Shown here: one piece after another, positions 53,214 through 61,364 of the stretch | Position numbering within the stretch: position 1 is the first letter of the stretch | Layout: every line of letters begins with the position of its first letter | Source: Halomonas chromatireducens | Lineage (GTDB): Bacteria > Pseudomonadota > Gammaproteobacteria > Pseudomonadales > Halomonadaceae | Assembly: GCF_001545155.1 (NCBI RefSeq) | Contig: NZ_CP014226.1 | Coordinates: forward strand, 3,392,111-3,456,110 | Reading direction: 5' to 3' | Length of the DNA: 64,000 nt | Notes under the pieces: model-generated | What the model was told of the DNA's origin: nothing | The model's database searches: none | The model's input: the letters and a program-made list of their open reading frames with translations, nothing else | Program-made: the position numbers and the translations under genes

Positions 53214-55392
53214 CCCCACGCGGCTTCGGCAACATCGAGAATTTCAACAACGGCTTCGCCATCATCAGCATGTCCCCCTGGGGCGAGCGTCGCGATGCCT
53301 GGTCGATCAGTCTCGGGTTGTCCTCGCGGATATGATCCATCAGGGTGTCGCGCCACTCGGCAAGCTCTTCGTAGGTGCCGCCACCCAGCACGAACTCCAC
53401 CGGCTTGCTGATGCGCTGGCCAAAGCCCTGGCGCATCACCGGGAAGGCCTGCACCCCGGGCAGGTCGGCCAGCTCCCGGCGAACCTCGTCCATGATCGAC
53501 CAGGCATCGCGACGCTCGCCCCAGGGGGACATGCTGATGATGGCGAAGCCGTTGTTGAAATTCTCGATGTTGCCGAAGCCGCGTGGGGCGCGCACCACCA
53601 CTCGCTCGAGCTCGCCGCTCTCAAGCATGGGATCGAGCCGGGTCTCGATCTCATCCATGTAATCCATGATGTAGTCGAAGGTGGCCCCCTCCGGGCCGTT
53701 GACCAGGATGATGAAGCTGCCGCGATCCTCCTGCGGGGTGTATTCGCTGGGCAGCAGGTCGGCCAGCCAGACGGTGGCGGCAATCAGCGCCACGAATACC
53801 GCCAGCACCGCGGCACGCGCCCTGAGTATCCAGATCAGCAGGGTACGATAGATGCGCTGGGTGAATTCCAGCAACCACTGGACCGCCAGTGCGATGCGGC
53901 CCTCGTGCATCGAAGGCTTGAGAATCTTCGAGGCCATCATCGGGGTCAGGGAGAGCGCCAGCACGCTGGATATGGCCACGGCGGCGGCCATGGTCAAGGC
54001 GAACTCGGTGAACAGGCGACCGACGTTGCCCTGCAGGAAACCCAGCGGCACGAACACGGCGATCAGCACCAGCGTGGTGGCAATGACCGCAAAGGCGATC
54101 TGGCGGGTGCCGCGGAAGGCCGCCACCAGAGGGGTCTCGCCGTAGTCGTGCATGCGGCGGTGAATGTTCTCCAGCACGACGATGGCGTCATCGACGATAA
54201 GGCCGATGGCCAGCACCAGGGCGAGCAGGGGCAGCAGGTTGATCGAGAAGCCCATCAGGGCCAGGGCCATGAAGGCGCCGACCATTGCCACCGGCACCGT
54301 TACCGCAGGTATCAGGGTGGTACGCACGTTGCCCAGGAACAGGAAGATCACCACGACGACCAGACCCATGGCGATGAAGAGCGTGATCACCACCTGCTGG
54401 ATGGCGCCGGAAACGAAGACCGAGGCATCATAGTTGAGGGAGAGCGACATGCCCTGGGGCAGGCTGTTCTGCACCCGCGCCAGCTCCGCCTGCACGCCCT
54501 CGGAGACCTCCAGCACGTTGGCGGTGGACTGTTTCATGATTCCCAGGCCCACCATCGGCACGCCGTTGGCGCGGAAGATCGAGCGATCATCCACCGAGCC
54601 GATTTCCACTCTCGCCACATCGCCCAGGCGAACCAGATAGCCATCGGGGCTCTGGGTCAGCGCCAGGCGCTCGAAATCATCGGGCTGGTTGAAGGTGCGC
54701 GGCAGGCGAACCATGAACTGCCGGTCGCGGGACTCGATCGACCCGGCCGGCAGTTCCACGTTCTCGGCACGCAGGGCGCTTTCCACATCGCCCACGGTGA
54801 GGTTGCGGGCCGCCAGCGCATTGCGGTCGAGCCACACCCGCATGGCATACTCCCGTCCGCCCCCCACGCGTACCCTTGCCACGCCGGGCTGTACCGAGAA
54901 GCCGTCCACCAGGTAGCGGTCGGCATAGTCGGTGAGCTCGGGAATCGTGTAGTCGTCGCCGGAGAGGGAGAGCCACAGCACCACCTCCTCGCTGGAGTCG
55001 GCCTTCTGCACTTCCGGCGGGTCGGCTTCGTCGGGCAGGTTGCGCAGGGCGCCGGAGATGCGGTCGCGTACGTCGTTGGCGGCAGCATCGATGTCCATGT
55101 CCAGGCGGAACTCGATGTTGATCCGTGAACGGCCATCCTCGCTGGAGGAGGTGATCAACTGGATGCCCTCGACCCCGGCGATGCGGTCTTCCAGCAGCTG
55201 GGTGATCCGGGTTTCGACCACGTTGGCCGAGGCGCCGGGGTAGCGGGTGTCGATGCTGACCACCGGCGGGTCGATGGAGGGGTACTCCTGCAGCGGCAGG
55301 CGCTGCATGGCCAGCAGGCCGAAGGCGACGATCAGCAGGGCCAGGACGGTGGCCATCACCGGGCGCTGGACGGATAGGTCCGAGAGCCGCAT
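53182..55392 (-). pseudogene. RND efflux pump, truncated at about residue 694 of ~1030
   Basis: Inner-membrane RND transporter beginning MRLSDLSVQRPVMATVLALL. Early periplasmic loops, helices including IVDDAIVVLENIHRRM (residue ~400, proton-relay Asp pair region) and the second periplasmic part are normal up to GTYEELAEWRDTLMDHIRED NPRL. At 53310 the gene runs into an inverted copy of its own residues near 600-633, then antisense TenA sequence to a stop at 53182. About 335 residues, with the last five helices, are missing, so no working pump is expected. It overlaps the adaptor gene by one base (TGATG). Confidence 0.85.
53212..53590. repeat. 98-bp perfect inverted repeat
   Basis: 53212-53309 is identical to the reverse complement of 53493-53590 at all 98 positions, with a 183-base spacer. 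The right arm is the natural RND coding sequence (GFGNIENFNNGFAIISMSPW); the left arm is the displaced copy that closes off the gene. Confidence 0.95.
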
Positions 55393-56516
55393 CAGGAGCT
55401 TTCCTCACTGCGGTTCCGCTCGAGTATCTTGCGGATCGTGGCATCGTCGTCGGCGATGCCCAGCAGCCTCACGTTGTCCCCCTCCCGGGCACGCTGCAAT
55501 CCATGGTTGACCACCAGTTCACCCTCGGCCAGGCCTTCGAGTATCTCGACCTGACCGGTACGGCGCTCTCCCACGGTGACGCGGCGGCGCTCGAGTCGGT
55601 TGCCGTCGGCTTCATCAATCACCATCACATATTGTCGGTCACCGCTGGGAACGAGTACCGATTCGGGTGCCACTACGGCTTGTCGGGGCCTGCGCTGGAC
55701 CACGACCTCCATCAGCATGCCCGGGCGCAGGCGAAGCTCGGGATTGGCCAGCTCGGCGCGAACGCTGACGCTGCGGCTGACCGGGTCGACCCGCGAGCCG
55801 ACGCTGGCTACCTCGCCCTCGAAGACATCGTCGGGAAAGGCCGCGCTGTGCGCGGTCAGTGGCAGGCCAGGCTCGAGAATCGCCAGAAAGACCTCGGGCA
55901 CGTTGAAGTCGAGCTTCATCACGTCGGTCTTGTCCAGGGTCACTAGCTGGGTACCGGGGGTGACCAGGCTGCCCACGCTGATGTTGCGAAAGCCCACCCG
56001 GCCGTCGAAGGGGGCGCGCAGCTGGTAGTTCGTCAGGCGCGCCTCCAGTCCCTGGATCTCGGCTTCCACCTGGCGCAGTCGTGCCTGGCTGTCCTCGACG
56101 TCGGCGCGGGGCGCCATGTTGCGTTCCTGCAGCTGGGTGAGCCGGTTGACCGCACTGCGTCGCTCGTCGCGCTGGGCCTGGGCGGCTCGAAGCTGTGCCT
56201 GCTGCTCGCCATCCTCCAGGCGGATCAGCAACTGGCCGGCTTCCACCAGGTCACCGTCACGAAAATTGAGCTCGGCGACGATCTCGGTAACGGTGGCAGA
56301 CAGGGTGACGCTCTCGTCGGCGCGCAGGGTGCCCAGCGCCTCGAGGGGGTCGGACCAGGGCTCCAGCGTCACGCGGGAGGCAATCACCGCGGTGCGCTCC
56401 TGAGCGGCAAGCGGCAGGCTCAGCAAAAGCAGAGCGAGTGTTAGCATCAACAACGATGACAGCAACAACACTGTGTTGTGCCACGTGGGGGGCTTGAGGC
56501 GTGAAATCGTTTTCAT
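55392..56516 (-). CDS. RND periplasmic adaptor (membrane fusion protein)
   Basis: A 374-residue HlyD/AcrA-type adaptor. A signal or anchor (LLLSSLLMLTLALLLLSLPL) is followed by a lipoyl/barrel-sandwich half (DGDLVEAGQLLIRLEDGEQQ), an alpha-hairpin (QAQRDERRSAVNRLTQLQER), the second lipoyl half (LRAPFDGRVGFRNISVGSLV) and a membrane-proximal barrel. It sits first in the operon with the RND pump, whose start overlaps its stop. It has no outer-membrane factor nearby. A palindrome and a pentanucleotide array lie upstream. Confidence 0.92.
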   Translation of the reverse strand: MKTISRLKPPTWHNTVLLLSSLLMLTLALLLLSLPLAAQERTAVIASRVTLEPWSDPLEALGTLRADESVTLSATVTEIVAELNFRDGDLVEAGQLLIRLEDGEQQAQLRAAQAQRDERRSAVNRLTQLQERNMAPRADVEDSQARLRQVEAEIQGLEARLTNYQLRAPFDGRVGFRNISVGSLVTPGTQLVTLDKTDVMKLDFNVPEVFLAILEPGLPLTAHSAAFPDDVFEGEVASVGSRVDPVSRSVSVRAELANPELRLRPGMLMEVVVQRRPRQAVVAPESVLVPSGDRQYVMVIDEADGNRLERRRVTVGERRTGQVEILEGLAEGELVVNHGLQRAREGDNVRLLGIADDDATIRKILERNRSEESS

Positions 56517-56664
56517 CGGGGCTCTTGTGGCGAATCGGACGATGCATGACTGAGAGACGACCCAATCCTTTGGGGCACCGTGATAATACTAGCCACGCGG
56601 CTTGGTGGAAGTGTGGCAACAATTCACAAGTTCCACGCAGTGACAGTGACGCAGTCAGATTTAA

Positions 56665-56683
56665 TTGTACGTATATTGTACAA
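56665..56683. promoter_or_regulatory. Palindromic operator candidate
   Basis: TTGTACGTATATTGTACAA: perfect 6-bp arms around 7 bases, about 150 bases upstream of the adaptor gene. It has the size of a TetR-type operator, but no tetR gene is adjacent. Confidence 0.55.
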
Positions 56684-56685
56684 AA

Positions 56686-56715
56686 AAGAGAAGAGAAGAG
56701 AAGAGAAGAGAAGAG
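56686..56715. repeat. (AAGAG)6 pentanucleotide tract
   Basis: Six perfect AAGAG units. They adjoin the palindrome at 56665-56683 in the region upstream of the RND adaptor gene. Slippage could change spacing in the control region. Confidence 0.95.
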
Positions 56716-56728
56716 ATGTGAGGCGGAA

Positions 56729-56757
56729 ATGCCGGCCCCGGAAAGGAGCCGGCGGCA
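56729..56757 (-). terminator. Hairpin after the TctC-type gene
   Basis: GCCGGC repeats at about 56731 and 56746 flank a short loop just past the minus-strand stop at 56761. On the minus strand only a short T-run follows. Confidence 0.5.
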
Positions 56758-56760
56758 AGG

Positions 56761-57732
56761 TTACTCTGGCGCTTCAACCCCTCCCATTTCGTCGATCAGC
56801 TCGGCGAAAGCGTCACGCTGGGCATAGAGCGTGTCGGTCAGTTCCTCCTCGTCCATATAATTGACCGGCAGTAGCAGACGCTCCTCGGTCACTTCAATGA
56901 AACGCTCGTCCTGTGTCGCCGCTTCCAGGGCCTGGGCCAGGCGCTCTGCACGCTCATCGGGCACGCCCTTCGGCAGGGCCGCCATGAGAATGTCGCCCGG
57001 CGTGATGTCGTAGCCGGCTTCGACCAGAGTCGGAGCGTCCGGGAAGGCAACAAGGCGATCCTCGGCCAGGCTGAGCAGTACGGGCATCTCTCCGGAATCG
57101 GCATAGCCAGAGTGGGTGCCTCCGCTATAGGCGAAATCAACATCACCGGACAGGATCAGCGGGGCCATGCCTGCCCCGCCGGCTGTCGGCACGATACGCA
57201 GGTCCAACCCCTCCTGCTCGGCGATATAGTCGATGATCAGCCTATCCTGGGCTGTCTGGGTGGCATAGCTGACCCCCGGGTTCTCACGGGCATAGTCGAG
57301 CAGCTCTTCCCAGCTGTCGCCGAAGGGGCGATCTTCACCGGTGACGATACCGGCCTGCGCCAGGGAGACCGCCGAGATATAGCGGAAGTCATCCATGTCG
57401 TAGTCGACCTCGGTCGCCAGGGGGCCGAAAGTAATCGGCGAGGTCGGGCCATAGAGGAAGGTGTAGCCCTCGTCATCGTTATTGACCAGGCGCGTTAGGG
57501 CCACGCCCATGCCGGCACCGGGTTGGTTGACCACGTTGACCGGCTGGCCCAGCTCATCCTCCAGCACATTGGCCAGAACACGACCCTGGATATCGGTGCT
57601 CCCCCCGGCGCCAAAGCCGATCACCATCGTCAGTGGCTGGCTCGGGAAGTCGTCCGCCTGCACCAGGCCGCCCGCCATCAGAGTGGTAGCCAGCAGAGCG
57701 CCGCCCAGCATTGCCTTCTTCGGATACGTCAT
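56761..57732 (-). CDS. TctC/Bug-type tripartite tricarboxylate transporter binding protein
   Basis: A 323-residue periplasmic protein. The signal peptide (MTYPKKAMLGGALLATTLMA, cleavage before DDFPSQP) is followed by the Bug fold: PLTMVIGFGAGGSTDIQGRV and VNQPGAGMGVALTRLV, then TPGDILMAALPKGVPDERAE. It binds a carboxylate for TctAB permeases, but no tctA or tctB is present nearby, so it is an orphan binding protein, common in this family. AGAGG precedes the ATG. Confidence 0.9.
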   Translation of the reverse strand: MTYPKKAMLGGALLATTLMAGGLVQADDFPSQPLTMVIGFGAGGSTDIQGRVLANVLEDELGQPVNVVNQPGAGMGVALTRLVNNDDEGYTFLYGPTSPITFGPLATEVDYDMDDFRYISAVSLAQAGIVTGEDRPFGDSWEELLDYARENPGVSYATQTAQDRLIIDYIAEQEGLDLRIVPTAGGAGMAPLILSGDVDFAYSGGTHSGYADSGEMPVLLSLAEDRLVAFPDAPTLVEAGYDITPGDILMAALPKGVPDERAERLAQALEAATQDERFIEVTEERLLLPVNYMDEEELTDTLYAQRDAFAELIDEMGGVEAPE

Positions 57733-58087
57733 TATTGAACCTCTTTTCTTGATTGTGATGTTTCTTCGGTTGGCTTGTTGACCCTAGCACAGCTTGGCAC
57801 AGCTGTTTTTTCTGAATCGACCCTGAAGGCATGGTCATCCCGTCACCCAGCGGTGCGCAATTGGCTTCGTTTCTGCGCCCAAGTTCCAGCCTTCAGCCGG
57901 CACAGTGCTGCTTTCGGCACACTCCACCAAAATTCTTCAAGCCGCTGCAAGATAGTCCTAGTCTCCTGCAAGATACTTCAAGCATTCACACATGGTAACG
58001 ACAATGCTGACTTCCGAGAGCCGGGGCAAGAAGCGCCGGTTTCCGACAACAGCAAGCTTGAAAAAACAAACGTACGGAGAAGCAATC
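57733..58087. other. Gene-free interval upstream of flp
   Basis: About 355 bases between two divergent transcripts. It should contain the promoter of the Tad operon and that of the TctC-type gene. The + frame upstream of flp is open from 57992 but has no homology. Nothing else is supported. Confidence 0.5.
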
Positions 58088-58306
58088 ATGAGCAAGCTGA
58101 TGAAGGGTATCGAGCGTTTCTGGCGCGAAGAAGAGGGCACCGAGGTGGTGGAGTGGGCCTTGGTGGGTGGACTAATTGTCGCCGTTGGTGCAGCAATTTT
58201 TGTGGTAATTGGAGAGCACACAGGCGATTTGCTTGCAACTGTAAGAGATACTTTGGGTACAGCGGTAACAGAAGCAGGAGCTGAAGGAGCAGCTGGCGAA
58301 AACTGA
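58088..58306 (+). CDS. flp: Flp/Fap-type pilin (type IVb prepilin)
   Basis: A 72-residue prepilin. A short leader (MSKLMKGIERFWREEEG) ends at the Gly of the cleavage site, and the mature chain begins TEVVEWALVGGLIVAVGAAI: Glu at +5 and the hydrophobic helix are as in Flp pilins, with Trp in place of the usual Tyr at +6. It is the main subunit of the Tad pilus. GGAG lies nine bases upstream. A hairpin follows before the next gene, which would leave this gene with the highest mRNA level. Confidence 0.93.
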   Translation: MSKLMKGIERFWREEEGTEVVEWALVGGLIVAVGAAIFVVIGEHTGDLLATVRDTLGTAVTEAGAEGAAGEN

Positions 58307-58334
58307 GACGGATAATGGGTGATAACACGGAAAT

Positions 58335-58359
58335 TAGGGCGTCATAAGTTGACGCCCTA
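58335..58359 (+). terminator. Attenuator hairpin between flp and tadV
   Basis: TAGGGCGTC and GACGCCCTA form a 9-bp stem around ATAAGTT; a T-poor AT stretch follows. It probably stops part of the transcripts, keeping pilin expression above the assembly genes (inference). Confidence 0.7.
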
Positions 58360-58388
58360 TTAGATAAATTATTCAGGAATTACTGGCT

Positions 58389-58934
58389 ATGCGTCATGAG
58401 CTCCTGCTGATTCCCTGCTTGTTGCTGGCCTGGATCGCTGCAGGCTGGGATCTGCGTATACGGCGCATCCCCAATCGACTTGTTCTGGCCGGGACCGTCA
58501 TGGGCCTGCTGTTGCAGGGAGTGCTGGTAGGAACCGGCGGTTTCCTGGCCGCCATCCTTGGTTTGCTGGTGGGGATGGCGATCCTGATGCCGGGCTATCT
58601 GATGGGCTTTACCGGGGCGGGTGATGCCAAGCTGATGGCGGCGGTGGGTACCTTTCTGGGACCGGTGGGTGTATTGCAGGCGGGCCTCATGAGTATTGTT
58701 GTTGGAGGAATTGTTGGAATGGTCTTCGCCACCTCGGCGCTTTTCAGAAGACAGTCGGTGTCGCCCTGGAGTCGCTATGGACTGATGGCAAAGACGCTGC
58801 TCTATACCGGAAGACCACTGTATATCGCCCCGAAAGAAGGTGAGGTAATGGGCTCAAAGTTTCCCTTTGCAGTGTCGATCGCGATCGGTGCCACGGGCTG
58901 GATGATCTGGCAATGGCCGCTGGCATTTGGATAG
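58389..58934 (+). CDS. tadV: Prepilin peptidase TadV/CpaA
   Basis: A 181-residue membrane aspartyl protease (A24 family). The two catalytic Asp are visible in AAGWDLRIRRIPNRL and GFTGAGDAKLMAAVG. It lacks the N-terminal methylase domain of PilD, as is normal for TadV. It processes Flp and the TadE/F pseudopilins in the inner membrane. Second gene of the locus. Confidence 0.93.
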   Translation: MRHELLLIPCLLLAWIAAGWDLRIRRIPNRLVLAGTVMGLLLQGVLVGTGGFLAAILGLLVGMAILMPGYLMGFTGAGDAKLMAAVGTFLGPVGVLQAGLMSIVVGGIVGMVFATSALFRRQSVSPWSRYGLMAKTLLYTGRPLYIAPKEGEVMGSKFPFAVSIAIGATGWMIWQWPLAFG

Positions 58935-59084
58935 GCCTTTCGCGGAATTATTTAGCGAAACTATTTGAAACTATTTAAAGGGTTCTTAAAATTATTAAAA
59001 AAATCATCAAGAAAATTAGTGAAATTTTCCGATTTTCGGGCGTTTTTTTCAAGTTTTGTAACGAAATAGTAAGCGAGGTGTGCC
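58935..59084. other. AT-rich 150-base interval in the Tad locus
   Basis: Many A/T-runs (ATTATTAAAAAAATCATC and similar), in sharp contrast to the GC-rich coding flanks. No gene or clear terminator is seen. It may hold an internal promoter for the ATPase gene or a binding site for a nucleoid protein. Confidence 0.6.
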
Positions 59085-60434
59085 ATGCCTGTCGAAGCCA
59101 CCGACTCCCATTCAGCCGGCCCTGGCCAGCGGGCAGCTACCTTGGCCACGCCGCGCCCAGGCACGGTGGCTGAAACCGGGCTTTCGGTGCTCTACCTGGG
59201 CGACCTGCTGGTCAAGCAGCTCTTCGAGCAGGGCATGCTCGACCTGCACCAGCTTTGCCGCGAGAGCGCGCTGGCCGGCAGCGTGGTGGAGGAGGTATGC
59301 CGGTTTCTGCGCGATGGGGGGCGGGTAGAGGTGCGCGGCCAGGGCGAGGGCGGTGCGCTGCGCTTCGGGCTGACCGACCGTGGCCGCGCCTCGGCGCTGG
59401 AAGCGCTTAACCGCGACGGCTACAGCGGCAAGGCGCCGGTTACCCTGGCGCACTACCAGCAGCGGGTCGAGGCCCAGGCGCTCAGTGACGTGGCGATTCG
59501 GCGCAACACGGTCACGGAGGCTTTCGCCGATACGGTGATCGACCCTGCGCTGCTCGACCAGCTGGGGCCGGGGCTGCACTCCGGCCGGGCCATGTTCATC
59601 CATGGCGAGGCGGGTACCGGCAAGAGCTATATCGCCCGGCGCCTGACACGGCTGCTGTCCGGGGAGGTACTGATTCCCCATGCCATCCAGGTCGGGGGCA
59701 AGGCGGTGCGCTGCTTCGACCCGGCCGTGCATCAGCCGGTTGAGGTTGCCGAGCAGAACGCCGCGCTCTCGGCGCTCTACCTGGAGCGCGGCCATGACCC
59801 GCGCTACGTGCGCTGCCGGCGGCCCTGCGTGGTCACCGGCGGCGAGCTGACCATGGAGCGGCTCGAGGTCCAGTACGATATGGCGACCCATATTCACCAG
59901 GCGCCGATCCAACTGCTGGCCAACAACGGCATGCTGGTGATCGACGACCTGGGTCGCCAGCGCATGTCGCCCACCGAGCTGTTCAATCGCTGGATCGTGC
60001 CCTTGGAAGAGCGCCGCGATTTCCTGGCCCTCTCCAACGGTTACCACTTCAGCGTGCCCTTCGATGTGGCCCTGGTGTTTTCCACCAACCTCGACCCGCT
60101 CTCACTGGCCGATGCCGCCTTTCTTCGCCGCATCGGCTACAAGATTCGCTTCTCACCCCTGGCACCGGAGGCCTACCGGGCCATCTGGGCCCAGCAGTGC
60201 CAGGCGCAGGGGCTGGCGTTCGAGGAGGCGCTGGTGAATTTCGTTATCGACGAACTGCATGCCCGCCACGGGGTGCCGCTGCTGGCCTGCCATCCCCGCG
60301 ACCTGTTGAGCCTGGCGCTGGACCAGTTGAGCTATCGGGGAGCAACAACCCCTGACCGCGAGACCCTGAACTGGGCCTGGCAAACCTACTTCGGCGATTT
60401 CACCGACGGTGACGCCGCCGTGCATGGGAGGTAA
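59085..60434 (+). CDS. AAA+ ATPase embedded in the Tad locus, no named Tad role
   Basis: A 449-residue protein. An N-terminal winged-helix-like domain (LYLGDLLVKQLFEQGMLDLH, then FGLTDRGRASALEALNRDGY; residues about 30-120) is followed by an AAA+ domain: FIHGEAGTGKSYIARRL (Walker A, residue ~175), GMLVIDDLGRQ (Walker B), FSTNLDPLSL (sensor 1) and AAFLRRIGYKIRF (Arg finger). It is neither TadA (secretion ATPase) nor TadZ. It is 5 bases upstream of cpaB on the same strand, so it is co-transcribed. It might regulate assembly or gene expression. No function is known to me. Confidence 0.75.
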   Translation: MPVEATDSHSAGPGQRAATLATPRPGTVAETGLSVLYLGDLLVKQLFEQGMLDLHQLCRESALAGSVVEEVCRFLRDGGRVEVRGQGEGGALRFGLTDRGRASALEALNRDGYSGKAPVTLAHYQQRVEAQALSDVAIRRNTVTEAFADTVIDPALLDQLGPGLHSGRAMFIHGEAGTGKSYIARRLTRLLSGEVLIPHAIQVGGKAVRCFDPAVHQPVEVAEQNAALSALYLERGHDPRYVRCRRPCVVTGGELTMERLEVQYDMATHIHQAPIQLLANNGMLVIDDLGRQRMSPTELFNRWIVPLEERRDFLALSNGYHFSVPFDVALVFSTNLDPLSLADAAFLRRIGYKIRFSPLAPEAYRAIWAQQCQAQGLAFEEALVNFVIDELHARHGVPLLACHPRDLLSLALDQLSYRGATTPDRETLNWAWQTYFGDFTDGDAAVHGR

Positions 60435-60439
60435 GGATC

Positions 60440-61264
60440 ATGAAACGCAAAGGTATCTTCGCGATGTTCGCGATTTCACTATTCATGGCCCTGAGCGCCG
60501 CCCTGGTGGCCATGAGCTGGTTGCAGCAGCAGGGGGGGGAGCGAGACGCCTTGGCCGAGACGAGCCAGGTGGTGGTGGCGGCAATGCAGATTCCCTTTGG
60601 TACCACGGTGCAGGCGTCCGACCTCAAGGTGATGGAGTTGCCTCCCGAGTCGGTGCCGCCGGGGAGCTTCAATGACCTCGACAGCGTTGTTGGGCGTGTC
60701 AGCAACCAGGTGATCTTTTCCGGCGAGATTCTCCACGAAGGGCGGGTGGCCGAGCACCTAGGCGGCAGTGCCCTGGCGGCGCTGCTGGACCACGGCAAGC
60801 GCGCCATGAGCGTACGGGTGGACGATGTGGTGGGCGTAGCGGGCTTCCTACTGCCCGGCAACCGGGTGGACGTGGTTTCCTCCCAGCGCAACAACGGCAA
60901 CCGCAACAGCGTCGCGTCGGAAACCATCCTGCGCAACATCAAGGTGCTGGCGGTGGACCAGATCGCCTCCCAGGAGCGTGATGGCCCGGTGATCGTGCGT
61001 GCGGTCACCCTCGAGGTGGACCCGCGCCAGGCCGAGACCCTGGTCCAGGCCACCCAGGAGGGCAAGGTACAGCTCACCCTGCGCAATCCCCTGGATCAGG
61101 AGGACGAGAATGACGTGATGACGGCCCAGCGCTCGGTGCTGAACCTGCCGGAAATCGAGCCGCGGCAACAAGCCAGGCCGGCGCCTGCACCCGCGGCACC
61201 GGTACAGCGTCAGGTCCATGTGATTCGCGGCACCCAGACCAGCACCGTCAATGTACGCAACTGA
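60440..61264 (+). CDS. cpaB: Flp pilus assembly protein CpaB/RcpC
   Basis: A 274-residue protein with an N-terminal anchor (GIFAMFAISLFMALSAALVA) and a periplasmic SAF domain (VVVAAMQIPFGTTVQASDLK), then RAMSVRVDDVVGVAGFLLPG NRVDVV. It ends in a Pro/Ala-rich tail. CpaB works with the secretin in passing the pilus through the envelope. TAAGGA precedes the ATG; five bases after the ATPase gene. Confidence 0.93.
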   Translation: MKRKGIFAMFAISLFMALSAALVAMSWLQQQGGERDALAETSQVVVAAMQIPFGTTVQASDLKVMELPPESVPPGSFNDLDSVVGRVSNQVIFSGEILHEGRVAEHLGGSALAALLDHGKRAMSVRVDDVVGVAGFLLPGNRVDVVSSQRNNGNRNSVASETILRNIKVLAVDQIASQERDGPVIVRAVTLEVDPRQAETLVQATQEGKVQLTLRNPLDQEDENDVMTAQRSVLNLPEIEPRQQARPAPAPAAPVQRQVHVIRGTQTSTVNVRN

Positions 61265-61305
61265 CAAAAGAAAAAACAGGATCCGGCAAGGGCAAGCAAC
61301 ACTTT

Positions 61306-61344
61306 GAAAGCAAGTAACGAAAGCAGCTAACGAAAGCAGGTAAC
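61306..61344. repeat. Three 13-bp tandem repeats before the secretin gene
   Basis: GAAAGCAAGTAAC, GAAAGCAGCTAAC and GAAAGCAGGTAAC at 61306-61318, 61319-61331 and 61332-61344. They lie in the cpaB-cpaC leader just upstream of the SD site. Confidence 0.85.
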
Positions 61345-61364
61345 GCGGGGCAAGGGGAATCGAG

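Noticed and set aside
53095..55128. Long + strand open frame of 677 codons across the RND gene
   Set aside because: Antisense to the RND transporter. Its sequence is Gln/His/Gly-rich low-complexity shadow, typical for GC-rich genes, and no domain is recognisable.
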